DNA from: UBA7672 sp041166025
Lineage (GTDB): Bacteria > Pseudomonadota > Alphaproteobacteria > Caulobacterales > Hyphomonadaceae
Reading direction: 5' to 3'
DNA length: 64,000 bases
Assembly (NCBI GenBank): GCA_041166025.1
Contig: JBEAMJ010000015.1
Coordinates: 1 to 64,000 of the forward strand
Part shown: positions 16,903 through 26,458 of the stretch, piece after piece
Layout: every line of letters begins with the position of its first letter
Numbering within the stretch: position 1 is the first letter of the stretch
Translations under genes and position numbers: made by a program
The notes under the pieces: model-generated
Databases searched by the model: none
What the model saw: the letters and a program-made list of their open reading frames with translations, nothing else
What the model was told of the DNA's origin: nothing

Positions 16903-18455
16903 GAACTCAGACGCGCTGCGAGCGCGCGCCTGTCGACCTTGCCGTTGGGCAGGAAGGGCAGCGCGTCGAGCACATCCCACGATTTTGGGATCTTGTAGGC
17001 GGCGATGCGCTCGCGCAGAAACGCCTTGATCTGTGCCGGGTCGATCGAACGCCCAGGTCGTGGCAGCAGGAAGGCGTGACCGACCTCCTGGAATGTCGGG
17101 TGAGCGATGGCGACGACGACAGCCTGTGCGACATCCTCATGTTCACAGATCGCCAGTTCGACTTCCACCGGATAGACATTGTAGCCACCGGACTTGAACA
17201 TCTCCTTCAGCCGGCCGGCGAAGACCATGTTGCCGTCGGGGCGCTCTACGCCCAGATCGCCTGTCCTGAGCCAGCCGTCGGACGTAAAGGCCTCCCGGGT
17301 CGCATCTGGCTTGTTCCAGTAGCCAGACATGACAGAGACGCCCTTCACCTGGATCTCACCTGTTTCGCCAACCGCCACACTCGCTCCCTCCGGTGTCGCG
17401 ATGCGGATGGCGTTACCCCGGATCGGCCGGCCGATCGTCTCGGACATGACATCCAGAGAATCTCCCGGCGCATTGAACGTGATCATGCCGGTCGATTCGG
17501 TCTGTCCATAGACGCTGGACATGCGGGCGCCCGTCTTTTCGACCTCCCGCAACTGCGCGACCGTTGAGACGGCGCCGCCAAAGACAATAAGCTTGTAGAA
17601 ATTCGCCGCTGCGAAATCGACCCCTGCCGCAATCATCATGGCCCAGGCTGTCGGGCTTCCGACGAGGTAGGTCGGGCGCTCGTTCCGATTGATTTCGGCA
17701 AGCCGGACAAGATCAACGCGCGGATGGAAAATGATGCGTCCGCCAGCCGCGAACACTGTAAAGCAGACATTGTTGAGACCGCCGACATGGTTGATCGGCG
17801 CGACGCAAACCGTCGACTCAAGCCCTTCAGGCGGCATCCAGGCGAGGTTCGACAAGGCGGTCTGGACGATCGCGCGATGCGAAAGAATAGCGCCTTTCGG
17901 CTTCCCTGTTGTGCCCGATGTGTAGACGATGACGGCGGCGTCTTCCGGGGCGAGGGCTGCGTGTGCACGCGCCAGCGTCTCGTCCTTGATGGACATTCCC
18001 GGCGCCAGCCGGTTATCTCCCGATGGCATGGATACCTCGCCCAGCGGGATCAGGACGACGCCTTCGGCCGCCATTTCCTTGAGCTCGGAGTAGTAGTTGC
18101 GACCGTCGAAAGACTCTGTCGCGAAGATGACGCAGGGTTGTGCGTCCGCGAGGATGTATTCGTATTCCTGCCGCCTGTAGGCGGGGTTCATGCCGTGCCA
18201 GATCGCGCCGACGGACGTTGTGGCCAGGAAGGTGACCCAGAAATCGATGCCTGGTGGTGAGAGCGTGGCCACACGGTCGCCGCGCGAAACGCCGAGGGCG
18301 AGCAGGAGCCTTGCGACCGCCTCCACACGCTCGAACAAATGTTCATTCGAAAGCCGGAGATCCTGCTCCACCACAGCTGTCGCCTCTGGCGCGGCAACCC
18401 GCCGCCCGACCACAAAGTCGTGGATTCGTTGAGGTAACGCCGCACTTTCCGACAT
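16899..18455 (-). CDS. AMP-dependent acyl-CoA synthetase/ligase
   Basis: Protein of 518 residues that activates a carboxylic acid to its CoA thioester. The ATP loop YTSGTTGKPKG lies at 178-188, the GQTE segment (VYGQTEST) and the hinge TGDLGVERPDG follow, and the catalytic lysine is K506 in LPNGKVDR. ATG 18455 has an ideal GGAGGTGAT before it; an in-frame TTG 12 bases upstream is unlikely. It is the probable entry step of the acyl-CoA route encoded farther right. The acid itself cannot be named. Confidence 0.9.
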   Translation of the reverse strand: MSESAALPQRIHDFVVGRRVAAPEATAVVEQDLRLSNEHLFERVEAVARLLLALGVSRGDRVATLSPPGIDFWVTFLATTSVGAIWHGMNPAYRRQEYEYILADAQPCVIFATESFDGRNYYSELKEMAAEGVVLIPLGEVSMPSGDNRLAPGMSIKDETLARAHAALAPEDAAVIVYTSGTTGKPKGAILSHRAIVQTALSNLAWMPPEGLESTVCVAPINHVGGLNNVCFTVFAAGGRIIFHPRVDLVRLAEINRNERPTYLVGSPTAWAMMIAAGVDFAAANFYKLIVFGGAVSTVAQLREVEKTGARMSSVYGQTESTGMITFNAPGDSLDVMSETIGRPIRGNAIRIATPEGASVAVGETGEIQVKGVSVMSGYWNKPDATREAFTSDGWLRTGDLGVERPDGNMVFAGRLKEMFKSGGYNVYPVEVELAICEHEDVAQAVVVAIAHPTFQEVGHAFLLPRPGRSIDPAQIKAFLRERIAAYKIPKSWDVLDALPFLPNGKVDRRALAARLSS

Positions 18456-18503
18456 GATCACCTCCAAGGCTCTACCAGTCCAGGCGAAAGCCCCTTGTCA
18501 AGA

Positions 18504-18521
18504 ACTGAACAGATGTTTAGT
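18504..18521. promoter_or_regulatory. Candidate TetR operator, site 2
   Basis: ACTGAACAGATGTTTAGT, with the same 7-base arms as site 1. It sits midway between the ligase (48 bases from its ATG) and the TonB receptor (54 bases from its ATG), where both promoters must lie. Confidence 0.75.
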
Positions 18522-18575
18522 TTCTGACCGAAAGCGATCGGTAAATCAAGCGCCGAAGCGACCAGGGAGGATGAA

Positions 18576-20738
18576 ATGACCACTCGTAAGATGCTGCTGT
18601 GTGGCGTGAGCGCGATCAGCGTTTTCTCATCGCTTCCAGCCTTTGCCCAGGATGCGGGACCGCAAGAGGACGATCAGCGGCCGGATACGGTGGTTGTCAC
18701 CGCGCAAAAGCGTGAGGAAGCCCTGATCGAGGTTCCTCTGGCCGTTCAGGCAATTTCCGAGGATCAGCTCGAGACCGCCGGGGTCAGGGACGTTGGCGCC
18801 CTCGTCAAGCTCATCCCCGGCGCATCGGTCGTTTCATCATCCTCTCGCGGGTTCGAGACGATCCAGATTCGCGGCATCAGCGCCGGGACGACCGGGGATG
18901 GTCTGACCGGCTATTATGTCGACGACATTGCCTTTGGCGTTCCAAACCTGCAGTTGTCGCCGCCCGCGCGCCTGCTCGATCTTGAGCGTGTGGAGATCAT
19001 CAGGGGTCCGTCCGGCACGCTTTGGGGGCAGGGGTCGATGGGCGGCAACATTCGCCTCATCACTGCCGATCCGGACACCAGCGCGTTCGGGGGCAAACTG
19101 CTCGGAGAGTACTCCACCACAGAGGACGGTGGAGACAATCATGCAATCGATGGCGTTCTCAATATTCCGGTTGTCCCCGATGTCTTCGCAGTGCGCATCA
19201 GCGGCGGCTACGACAAGCTCGGCGGCTATGCGGATGTGCTGCAGTCTGGCGAAGAGAATGCCAACGACTCGAAGGGGTCGAACGTCCGCATCAAGGCGCT
19301 CTATACGCCCGACGATCGTCTCGCGATCCGCGCCAGCTACTGGATGATCGACAACGAGCAGGGCTTCAACAACGCCCTCGTTGCAAACAATCCGGGCACG
19401 GGAGCGCCCCTGCCTGCACCTGCCATCAACGGGGGCGGGAGCGTGACGAACGGGCCTGTAGGCGGCTTCACGGACACGTCGCTCGATATCGCTTCACTGG
19501 CGATTACCTATGACTTCGATTTCGCGACGCTGACGAGCGCAACATCAACCTCCGAGCATGAGCTTGACTTCGAGGCGCCGCTTACCCTCGCGGGGTTCAA
19601 TTACAACAATGACTCGACGTTCAAAACAGATACCTTCACTCAGGAATTCCGCCTGACATCCGCCGATGATGGCCCGCTCAAATGGCTCACTGGCGCCTAC
19701 TATCGCGATGCCACGATCGACAGCGACATCAATTTCTACTTCGACGGCACGGACTTTGCCCTGGGCCTGATCCCGCTCATTGATCTTGTGGGCCCGCTCG
19801 AAACCACATCCTGGTCTGTCTACGGCGAGGCGTCACTTGAGCTTTTCGACGGAAAACTCGTCCCACTCGTCGGAGTTCGCTATTTCGAGGATGAGCGCAC
19901 GGGCGGCCCATCGCTGAACCGGGCAACGAACATAACGACGCCGGCACAGACAGTTTCCTTCGACAGCGTGAGCCCGCGCTTCAACCTCAAATACCGACCG
20001 GACGAAAACACCACGATCTTCCTGAACGTCGCTCACGGCTTCCGCAGCGGATCTGTCCAGACGGCCGACCAGGTCGCTGCTGCGGCAGTCCTTGGCGTAC
20101 CGACCACAGTTGGCGTCGATCCGGATGAGCTCTGGACCTACGAACTCGGCGCGAAGCTCGCGATGCTTCAAGACGACCTGCTGCTCGAAGGATCGGTCTA
20201 CCAGACGGACTGGCAAGACGTGCAGCTGCCCTTTGGCGCCCTCTCTTCGGTGGCGAATGTCGGCGATGCGACCATTCAGGGTATCGATATCGGCGCAGTC
20301 TGGCTCACGCCCATCGATGGCCTCACGCTCCAGGCCAACGCGAACTTCCAGGAAACCGAATGGGACAGCGTGCGTGGCGCCATCACGGCTTCGCTGCCTT
20401 ACGTCGCTGCCGGCCGGGAGCTCATCGATGTGCCCGATTCGACCTACTCCATTGGCGTCAACTACGAGCAGCCGGTCGAGCTTTTCGGCGAATCGACGCT
20501 GAAGTTTGGCGGCAACTATGCCTATCGCTCCGATACGCTCGCCAGCACGGGCGGAACGACGGACAGCCTTCGCAGCCTCTCGCTGACGGCGGATCTGATC
20601 ACTGAAATGGGATGGACCGTCGGTGTCTTTGGTCACAACCTGACAGATGAGGATGGGGCGTCCCAGCTTACTGTCGGTGGCGGGTTTGTGAGGCCCTATC
20701 CGCGTCGTATCGGCGTGAAACTGGGAGTTGATTTCTAG
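18576..20738 (+). CDS. TonB-dependent outer-membrane receptor
   Basis: Protein of 720 residues that would import a ligand across the outer membrane using TonB energy. A signal peptide (KMLLCGVSAISVFSSLPAFA, cut before QDAG) is followed by the TonB box-like VVVTAQKREE at about 42-51, the plug (VRDVGALVKLIPGA, GSMGGNIRLITADP), and beta-strands ending in aromatic VDF. ATG 18576 has GGGAGG before it. Sharing a promoter region with the acyl-CoA ligase, it most likely imports the hydrophobic substrate of this pathway rather than a siderophore. Confidence 0.9.
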   Translation: MTTRKMLLCGVSAISVFSSLPAFAQDAGPQEDDQRPDTVVVTAQKREEALIEVPLAVQAISEDQLETAGVRDVGALVKLIPGASVVSSSSRGFETIQIRGISAGTTGDGLTGYYVDDIAFGVPNLQLSPPARLLDLERVEIIRGPSGTLWGQGSMGGNIRLITADPDTSAFGGKLLGEYSTTEDGGDNHAIDGVLNIPVVPDVFAVRISGGYDKLGGYADVLQSGEENANDSKGSNVRIKALYTPDDRLAIRASYWMIDNEQGFNNALVANNPGTGAPLPAPAINGGGSVTNGPVGGFTDTSLDIASLAITYDFDFATLTSATSTSEHELDFEAPLTLAGFNYNNDSTFKTDTFTQEFRLTSADDGPLKWLTGAYYRDATIDSDINFYFDGTDFALGLIPLIDLVGPLETTSWSVYGEASLELFDGKLVPLVGVRYFEDERTGGPSLNRATNITTPAQTVSFDSVSPRFNLKYRPDENTTIFLNVAHGFRSGSVQTADQVAAAAVLGVPTTVGVDPDELWTYELGAKLAMLQDDLLLEGSVYQTDWQDVQLPFGALSSVANVGDATIQGIDIGAVWLTPIDGLTLQANANFQETEWDSVRGAITASLPYVAAGRELIDVPDSTYSIGVNYEQPVELFGESTLKFGGNYAYRSDTLASTGGTTDSLRSLSLTADLITEMGWTVGVFGHNLTDEDGASQLTVGGGFVRPYPRRIGVKLGVDF

Positions 20739-20789
20739 GGCTCATGGCCCGCATGGCAGGATTCGTGGGCCGCTCGCCAGCGTTGCGGC

Positions 20790-21446
20790 CTACGAGTCTC
20801 TCGGGGCGGCGCCGAACCAGAAGAGCTGTCGAAGCGCCTTCTGGAAGCGCCCCCACATTTCCGGATCATAGGTCGATTTTCCCAGCATGTTGCGAATGTA
20901 GGGATCGAGCAGCAGCGGGCCGACAAGCATGAAGGCATAGAGCAGGGGGAGCCAGAGCCTGTCGGCATCTTCCGCAATCTTCCCGTCTGCATCGGATCGC
21001 GTGATCATTCGGGATACGGAGTCGTAGTATTCCCGGAAGAGGTTTTCTCCCCACTCGCTGTTCTCTGTGATCGCGCGACGCAGGTAGGCCGCGAAACTTG
21101 GCCATTCCGCTTCATACTCCCTGATCCAGGTGCGATGGTAATCGGCGACGGATTCGAGATCATCGACCGCAAGGCGCCGCGATGCTCGCACGATCGCCTT
21201 GGAGGTTTCTGCAAGAAAGTGGGCATCGACCGCTGCGCGCAGGCCTTCCTTGGATTCGAAATGATGATTGATGAGGCCGACGGAGACGTCGGCTGCCTTG
21301 GCAATGTCACGCACTGTCACGCCGTCAAATCCGCGTTCGGCAAAAAGCTGCATTGCAACCAGCATCAAGCGGTCGCGCCCCTTGAGTGAGCTCCTGGATG
21401 ATTTCTTTGCCGGCTTCGCCATCGTGTCCGCCATTACCAGATCCAT
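20790..21446 (-). CDS. TetR/AcrR family transcriptional regulator
   Basis: Protein of up to 218 residues. The N-terminal helix-turn-helix is plain: FAERGFDGVTVRDIAKAAD, then VSVGLINHHFESKEGL, typical of TetR proteins that bind ligand with the C-terminal domain. Starts at 21446, 21434 and 21422 are all possible; none has a strong ribosome site. It is divergent from the thiolase operon, with the third copy of the palindrome between them. It is therefore the best candidate to bind all three sites and to be relieved by an acyl-CoA or substrate of the pathway; this is inference. Confidence 0.88.
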   Translation of the reverse strand: MDLVMADTMAKPAKKSSRSSLKGRDRLMLVAMQLFAERGFDGVTVRDIAKAADVSVGLINHHFESKEGLRAAVDAHFLAETSKAIVRASRRLAVDDLESVADYHRTWIREYEAEWPSFAAYLRRAITENSEWGENLFREYYDSVSRMITRSDADGKIAEDADRLWLPLLYAFMLVGPLLLDPYIRNMLGKSTYDPEMWGRFQKALRQLFWFGAAPRDS

Positions 21447-21532
21447 CGATACAGCAGATTCTCGGCAAGCGCCTCCGCATTGGTTCGGCGGATTGCCACA
21501 GTGACGCTGCGCAGATTGAGGTTGCCATGAAA

Positions 21533-21550
21533 ACTGAACTGTTGTTCAGT
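21533..21550. promoter_or_regulatory. Candidate TetR operator, site 3
   Basis: ACTGAACTGTTGTTCAGT, with perfectly inverted 7-base arms ACTGAAC and GTTCAGT and a 4-base spacer, the most symmetrical of the three sites. It lies between the TetR gene and the thiolase gene, 43 bases from the thiolase ATG. Confidence 0.8.
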
Positions 21551-21593
21551 CTTTCCTGCGTTACCCGGATCGGACTTTCTCGAGAGGATCGTC

Positions 21594-22799
21594 ATGCGTG
21601 AGGTCGTGATCGTTTCAACCGCCCGCACGGGCATGCCCAAGTCGGTCCGGGGCAGCTTCAACAATACCCATCCGATTACCTTCACAGGGCGTGCCTTGAG
21701 GTCGGCAATTGATCGGGCAGGGATCGATGCAGCCGAAGTCGAGGACGTTGTGTTGGGCTCAGGGATGCCGGAGGGCGCGACAGGGTTCAACATCGCGCGC
21801 AACGCAGCGATCAAGGCTGGATGCCCCGTGACGACGGCCGGGGTGACCGTGAACCGGTACTGCTCCTCCGGTCTTCAGGCGATCGCTTTCGCGGCAAGCC
21901 GCATCAGTCAGGAGGGCGACACGGTTCTGGCGGCCGGCGGCGTCGAGTCAATTTCCATGGTGCAGTTGTCGGGACACATGAACGTCACAGGCGTGACGGA
22001 AGGCGACCTGCTTGCGCAGAAGCCTGCACTTTGGATGCCGATGATCGAAACCGCAGAAATTGTCGCAGAGCGCTATGGGATTTCGCGGGAGGCGCAGGAT
22101 CTCTACGCGCTCCAGTCGCAGCAGCGGACCGCCGCAGCGCAGCGGGAAGGAAAGTTTGCAGACGAAATCGTCCCGATGAACGTGGTCTGGAAGCGTCAGA
22201 ACAAGGAGACCGGCGGCGTCGATCTCGTCGATGTCACTGTTGATCGGGACGAGTGCAATCGACCGGAGACAACCTTCGAGTCGCTTGCTGCGCTAAAGCC
22301 CGTGTATCGCGGAGGCATGGTCGTCAAGGAAGGCAAGTACGTAACCGCCGGAAACGCTTCGCAGCAGTCTGACGGCGCGAGTGTGAGCATCCTCATGGAA
22401 GCGAAGGAAGCCGAGCGACGGGGTCTTGCGCCCCTGGGCATCTTTCGCGGCTTTGCAGTGGCTGGCTGCGAGCCCGATGAGATGGGAATTGGTCCCGTCT
22501 TCGCCGTCCCCAAGCTGCTGAAGCGAGCCGGTCTTTCTGTCGAGGATATCGGCGTGTGGGAGTTGAACGAGGCGTTCGCCAGCCAGTGCCTCTATTGTCG
22601 CGATCACCTCGGCATCGATCCTGAAAGTTACAACGTCAACGGCGGCGCCATTTCGATCGGGCATCCCTACGGAATGACCGGAGCAAGATCGACAGGGCAT
22701 GCCCTGATCGAGGCGCGGCGGCGTGGACAGCGCTACGCTGTCGTGACGATGTGTGTCGGCGCGGGCATGGGAGCCGCCGGCCTTTTTGAGGTTGCATGA
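21594..22799 (+). CDS. Thiolase family protein (acetyl-CoA C-acyltransferase)
   Basis: Protein of 401 residues that cleaves a 3-ketoacyl-CoA with CoA. The nucleophile is C90 (NRYCSSGLQ), with H357 (SIGHPYGMTG) and C387 (TMCVGAGMG) completing the active site. Length and motifs match degradative thiolases. ATG 21594 is preceded by GAGAGGA. It opens a five-gene operon with enoyl-CoA hydratase, MaoC, SDR and MFS genes, a near-complete beta-oxidation set. No acyl-CoA dehydrogenase is present in the window. Confidence 0.92.
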   Translation: MREVVIVSTARTGMPKSVRGSFNNTHPITFTGRALRSAIDRAGIDAAEVEDVVLGSGMPEGATGFNIARNAAIKAGCPVTTAGVTVNRYCSSGLQAIAFAASRISQEGDTVLAAGGVESISMVQLSGHMNVTGVTEGDLLAQKPALWMPMIETAEIVAERYGISREAQDLYALQSQQRTAAAQREGKFADEIVPMNVVWKRQNKETGGVDLVDVTVDRDECNRPETTFESLAALKPVYRGGMVVKEGKYVTAGNASQQSDGASVSILMEAKEAERRGLAPLGIFRGFAVAGCEPDEMGIGPVFAVPKLLKRAGLSVEDIGVWELNEAFASQCLYCRDHLGIDPESYNVNGGAISIGHPYGMTGARSTGHALIEARRRGQRYAVVTMCVGAGMGAAGLFEVA

Positions 22800-23620
22800 T
22801 GGCCAGCTACGAACATCTCGAAGTCGTCGACGAGGCGGGCGTTGCGACTGTCCGGATCAATCGCGAGAGCAAGAGAAACACGCTCAACGCGGCAGTGATG
22901 ACGGAACTGACGGATGTCGCGCGGGTCTTTCGCTCAAGTCCAAGAGTTCGCGCCGTCGTTCTTCGAGGTTCGGACACATTCTTCTCAGCCGGCGCGGACC
23001 TTGGCTCTGCGGACAAGCCGCGGTCACCATCCACTGCGGGCGGTGATGCCGGCCGTCCCTCACTGCTCGAGCTGCGAGAAGCTCTGCTTCTCGGTCCCGA
23101 TATGTGCCGGGCCTGGGAGGAGATGGAGCCTGTGACACTGGTAGCGGTCGAGGGCTATTGCGTCGGCGGCGCGTGCGCCCTGGCGCTGGCCTGCGACTTT
23201 CGCATCGCAGGGCGCAGCGCGATGATGCGCCTGCCCGAGGTGCCCCTTGGCATCAACATGAGCTGGCACTCGATCCCGCGACTGACGACGATTGCCGGTC
23301 CAAGCCGCGCAAAGCGGTTCACGATGTTCGGTGATGCCACACCGGGGCCCGTGCTCGAGAAGTGGGGCATGGTCGACGAGCTCGTCGAAGACGGCGCCGC
23401 CTATGCAACGGCGCTGGAATGGGCGCAGCGCCTGAACGAGCTTCCGCCTCTGCCGATCCGCATGACCAAGGAATCGGTGAATGCGACTGCAAACGCGCTT
23501 CACCGAGCGACCACATTCATGGATCGCGACCAGTATCTTCTGACCTTCCTGTCAGAGGATTTCCAGGAAGGCGTCCGGGCGTTCTTCGAGAAGCGCAGGC
23601 CTGAATTCAAGGGCAAGTAG
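22796..23620 (+). CDS. Enoyl-CoA hydratase/isomerase family protein
   Basis: Protein of 274 residues of the crotonase fold. The oxyanion-hole segments are FFSAGADLG near 61-69 and the GYCVGGACALALACDFRIA stretch, with MRLPEVPLGINM in the usual place for a catalytic Glu. It would hydrate an enoyl-CoA or act as isomerase or retro-Claisen enzyme. ATG 22796 overlaps the thiolase stop (ATGATG), and a second ATG at 22799 is equally usable. Confidence 0.9.
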   Translation: MMASYEHLEVVDEAGVATVRINRESKRNTLNAAVMTELTDVARVFRSSPRVRAVVLRGSDTFFSAGADLGSADKPRSPSTAGGDAGRPSLLELREALLLGPDMCRAWEEMEPVTLVAVEGYCVGGACALALACDFRIAGRSAMMRLPEVPLGINMSWHSIPRLTTIAGPSRAKRFTMFGDATPGPVLEKWGMVDELVEDGAAYATALEWAQRLNELPPLPIRMTKESVNATANALHRATTFMDRDQYLLTFLSEDFQEGVRAFFEKRRPEFKGK

Positions 23621-23621
23621 G

Positions 23622-24089
23622 ATGGATATCAAGCTTCATTCCGCAGCGGAGATCCGGGCCAAGATCGGAACCGAGATTGGCGTCTCCGACTGGATGCTGA
23701 TCGATCAGGACATGATCAATCGCTTCGCAGATCTGACCGACGATCACCAGTTCTTACACGTCGATCCGGAGATGGCGGCGAAGACGCCGTTCGGCGGCAC
23801 GATCGCCCACGGATTTCTCGTGTTGTCGATGCTCGCCAGCCTGGGAAAGGCGGCCAGCTTCGCGATGCAGGGCGTCTACATGGGCGTCAACTATGGTTTC
23901 GAGAAGATACGCATCATGGCGCCCGTCCGCGCGGGGAAGCGAATAAGGGGGCGCTTCACCCTCAAGGACATGGTTGAACGCGCGCCCGGCCAGTGGATGG
24001 CGACGCTGGACTGCACCATCGAAATCGAAGGCGAGGCCAAGCCAGCTGTGAAAGCGGAATGGCTGTCGCTTCAGTTCGTCAACAGCTAG
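23622..24089 (+). CDS. MaoC family dehydratase
   Basis: Hot-dog protein of 155 residues. The hydratase-2 motif is intact: DDHQFLHVDPEMA near 41-53, then FGGTIAHGFLVLSM, with the catalytic Asp and His. It would hydrate a trans-2-enoyl-CoA to the R-3-hydroxyacyl-CoA. Its ATG is 1 base after the ECH stop. Paired with the SDR that follows, it suggests the R-hydroxyacyl route used for bulky or branched chains. Confidence 0.9.
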   Translation: MDIKLHSAAEIRAKIGTEIGVSDWMLIDQDMINRFADLTDDHQFLHVDPEMAAKTPFGGTIAHGFLVLSMLASLGKAASFAMQGVYMGVNYGFEKIRIMAPVRAGKRIRGRFTLKDMVERAPGQWMATLDCTIEIEGEAKPAVKAEWLSLQFVNS

Positions 24090-24101
24090 GGGAAGGTTAC
24101 A

Positions 24102-25028
24102 ATGCGAATCCGGTTTGACGGCCGTGTCGCGATCGTAACGGGAGCAGGTGCAGGACTCGGCCGTGCGCATGCGCGCGAGCTTGGGCGTCGGGGTGCTCGC
24201 GTTGTCGTCAATGACTTCGGCGGGGGGGTCGATGGAACCGGCGGCTCATCCGAGCCTGCCGAGCGCGTCGCCGCCGAGATTCGCGCCGAGGGCGGCGAGG
24301 CGATCGCACATGGGGCCGATGTGACGAAGCCGGACCAGGTCGCGCACATGGTGGCTTCGGCCTTGGAGACGTGGGGCAGGGTCGATGTGCTGATCAACAA
24401 TGCCGGCATCCTGCGCGATGCCAGTTTCGCAAAGATGGAGCTGGCGGACTTCCAGAAGGTCGTCGATGTCCATCTTATGGGGGCTGTCGCCTGCACCAAG
24501 GCGGTATGGCCGTACATGCGCCAGGCAAACTATGGCCGCATCCTGATGACCACGTCGTCGTCGGGTCTCTACGGAAACTTCGGCCAGTCGAACTATGGCG
24601 CGGCCAAGATGGCCTTGATCGGCCTCATGAACGTGCTGCAGATCGAGGGGGACAAGAACGATATTCGGATCAACGCGCTCGGCCCCGGGGCCGCGACACG
24701 CATGACCGAAAGTCTGCTTCCGCCGCCAGCGGTCGCGCTGATGACCCCGGAGGCGGTGACGCCAGCTGCTGTCTACCTTGTCAGCGAGGATGCGCCGCGT
24801 CGCACGATCATCAACGCCACGGCCGGAGGCTTCTCGCGAACGATCATTCACGAGACCGAAGGCGTCTATCTTGGAGCCGACGAAAGGAGTGTCGAGGCGA
24901 TAGCTGCAAGGTTTGCCGACATCAGCGACGAAGCAGGCCAGCAGGCCTATGCGAATGGCGGCCAGCAAGTCATGAAATTCATTGGCAAGGCTGCACAGGC
25001 TTCGGGAATCAGCCTGGCCCCCGGTTGA
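24102..25028 (+). CDS. SDR family 3-hydroxyacyl-CoA dehydrogenase-like (MFE-2 type)
   Basis: Protein of 308 residues. GAGAGLGRAHA (near 13-23), VNDFGGGVDGTG and the YGAAK catalytic pair are those of the dehydrogenase part of peroxisomal multifunctional enzyme type 2, which oxidises R-3-hydroxyacyl-CoA. The long C-terminal tail (ADISDEAGQQAY) is also typical. Together with MaoC it would perform the hydration and second oxidation steps. It starts 12 bases after the MaoC stop with GGGGAAGG before it. Confidence 0.88.
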   Translation: MRIRFDGRVAIVTGAGAGLGRAHARELGRRGARVVVNDFGGGVDGTGGSSEPAERVAAEIRAEGGEAIAHGADVTKPDQVAHMVASALETWGRVDVLINNAGILRDASFAKMELADFQKVVDVHLMGAVACTKAVWPYMRQANYGRILMTTSSSGLYGNFGQSNYGAAKMALIGLMNVLQIEGDKNDIRINALGPGAATRMTESLLPPPAVALMTPEAVTPAAVYLVSEDAPRRTIINATAGGFSRTIIHETEGVYLGADERSVEAIAARFADISDEAGQQAYANGGQQVMKFIGKAAQASGISLAPG

Positions 25029-25030
25029 GC

Positions 25031-26458
25031 GTGACCCAAGCGTCCGGCCCATCGAACACGGTTGATCTGGGCACGCGGATCGCTTTCGGTTCGGGCGCAG
25101 CTGCCTATGGCGTGGTTGACAACGGATTCAACTACTTCCTGCTCTTCTTCTACAGTCAGGTGCTCGGCGCGCCTGCTGCGTTGGCCGGCACGGCCATCCT
25201 GGTCGCACTGCTGGTTGATGCGGTCGCAGATCCGCTGATCGGAACAGTCTCCGACCGCCTGAACTCCCGCTGGGGTCGACGACACCCATTCATGTACGCC
25301 TCCGCGATTCCGATCGCGCTTGGCTTCTGGCTTATCTGGAACCCGCCGCCTCTCGATGGCGCTGGCCTTGTCCTTTATCTCGGCATTGCAGCAACCGTGC
25401 TCCGGGTGTCCCTGGCGCTCTACGAGATTCCCAGCATGGCGCTCGTGTCGGACATGTCGCGCGGGTATGACGAGCGGACGGCGCTGCTGAGCTACCGCTT
25501 CCTGTTTCAATGGGGCGGTGGGCTGATTGTCGGGTTGGCAATGTACTGGCTGCTGCTTCGGCCAACTCCAGACGACGCTACAGGTTATTTCAACGTCGCC
25601 GGATATCACAGTTACGGTCTTCTGGGTTGCGTGATCATCCTGATAGCCGTGCTGGTTTCGAGCCTGGGAACACAGCACCTGGTTCCCCGGCTCGCGCGCG
25701 CTCCACTCAGGCAGGCGTCTGGCCTCCGCAGGTCCATCTCGGAACTCGTCGAAACTCTGTCGAGCCGGGCATTTCTCGCGATTTTTGCATCGACCGTAAT
25801 TCTGGGTCTGGGGGCTGCGCTGGCGGCAGCGTTGGCCGTCTACTTCAACACCTACCTCTGGCAGCTCTCGCCATCGCAGGTCGCGCTGATCTTCCTTTCC
25901 GGCCTGGTTTCGGCGCCGCTTGCATTCGTGCTTGCGCGCGTCGCCGGGCGCGTCCTCGAAAAGAAACAGGCGGCCATCGCCATTGCGGCGCTCGCCTTCG
26001 TTATTGCGCCAATGCCGATGATCCTGCGGCTGCTCGGCATCTTTCCGCAGAACAGCGACCCGGTCTTCTTCCCCTTGTTTCTCGGGATCACGGCGTTCGA
26101 CCTTGCTCTGGTGATCGCAGCGCAGATCCTCATTGCCTCCATGGTCGCGGACATACCGGACCAGAGCGAACTCAAGACGGGGCGAAGGTCCGAAGGCGTA
26201 TTCTTCGCGGCACAGATGTTCGCTCGCAAGGCGGTTTCTGGGCTTGGCGTTATGCTGGCCGGCGTCGTCCTCGAAGTCGCTCGCTTTCCCAGGTCGGGCG
26301 AGGCGCCCGACCCCGCTGACGCCCTGGCGCTGGCCAGTCTCTACGTCCCGATCATGCTTGCTGTGTACATGCTCGGACTCATTGCGCTTGGATTCTACGA
26401 CATAACGCGAGCCAGCCAGCAGACCGCTGCTGAGAAGCTAGCGATGAGGAGCGAGTAG
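25031..26458 (+). CDS. MFS transporter, GPH (sugar/glycoside-cation) type
   Basis: Membrane protein of 475 residues with about 12 hydrophobic segments. The DAVADPLIGTVSDRLNSRWG loop near 65-85 followed by RRHPFMYAS is the hallmark of the glycoside-pentoside-hexuronide:cation symporters. It is the last gene of the thiolase operon, so it likely moves the pathway substrate or a product through the inner membrane after the TonB receptor. GTG 25031 lies 2 bases after the SDR stop; the open frame continues far upstream only as an antigenic shadow of the SDR gene. Confidence 0.85.
   Translation: MTQASGPSNTVDLGTRIAFGSGAAAYGVVDNGFNYFLLFFYSQVLGAPAALAGTAILVALLVDAVADPLIGTVSDRLNSRWGRRHPFMYASAIPIALGFWLIWNPPPLDGAGLVLYLGIAATVLRVSLALYEIPSMALVSDMSRGYDERTALLSYRFLFQWGGGLIVGLAMYWLLLRPTPDDATGYFNVAGYHSYGLLGCVIILIAVLVSSLGTQHLVPRLARAPLRQASGLRRSISELVETLSSRAFLAIFASTVILGLGAALAAALAVYFNTYLWQLSPSQVALIFLSGLVSAPLAFVLARVAGRVLEKKQAAIAIAALAFVIAPMPMILRLLGIFPQNSDPVFFPLFLGITAFDLALVIAAQILIASMVADIPDQSELKTGRRSEGVFFAAQMFARKAVSGLGVMLAGVVLEVARFPRSGEAPDPADALALASLYVPIMLAVYMLGLIALGFYDITRASQQTAAEKLAMRSE

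Noticed and set aside
24371..25030. Upstream extension of the MFS gene
   Set aside because: It overlaps the SDR gene in another frame; the transporter sequence begins only at GTG 25031.
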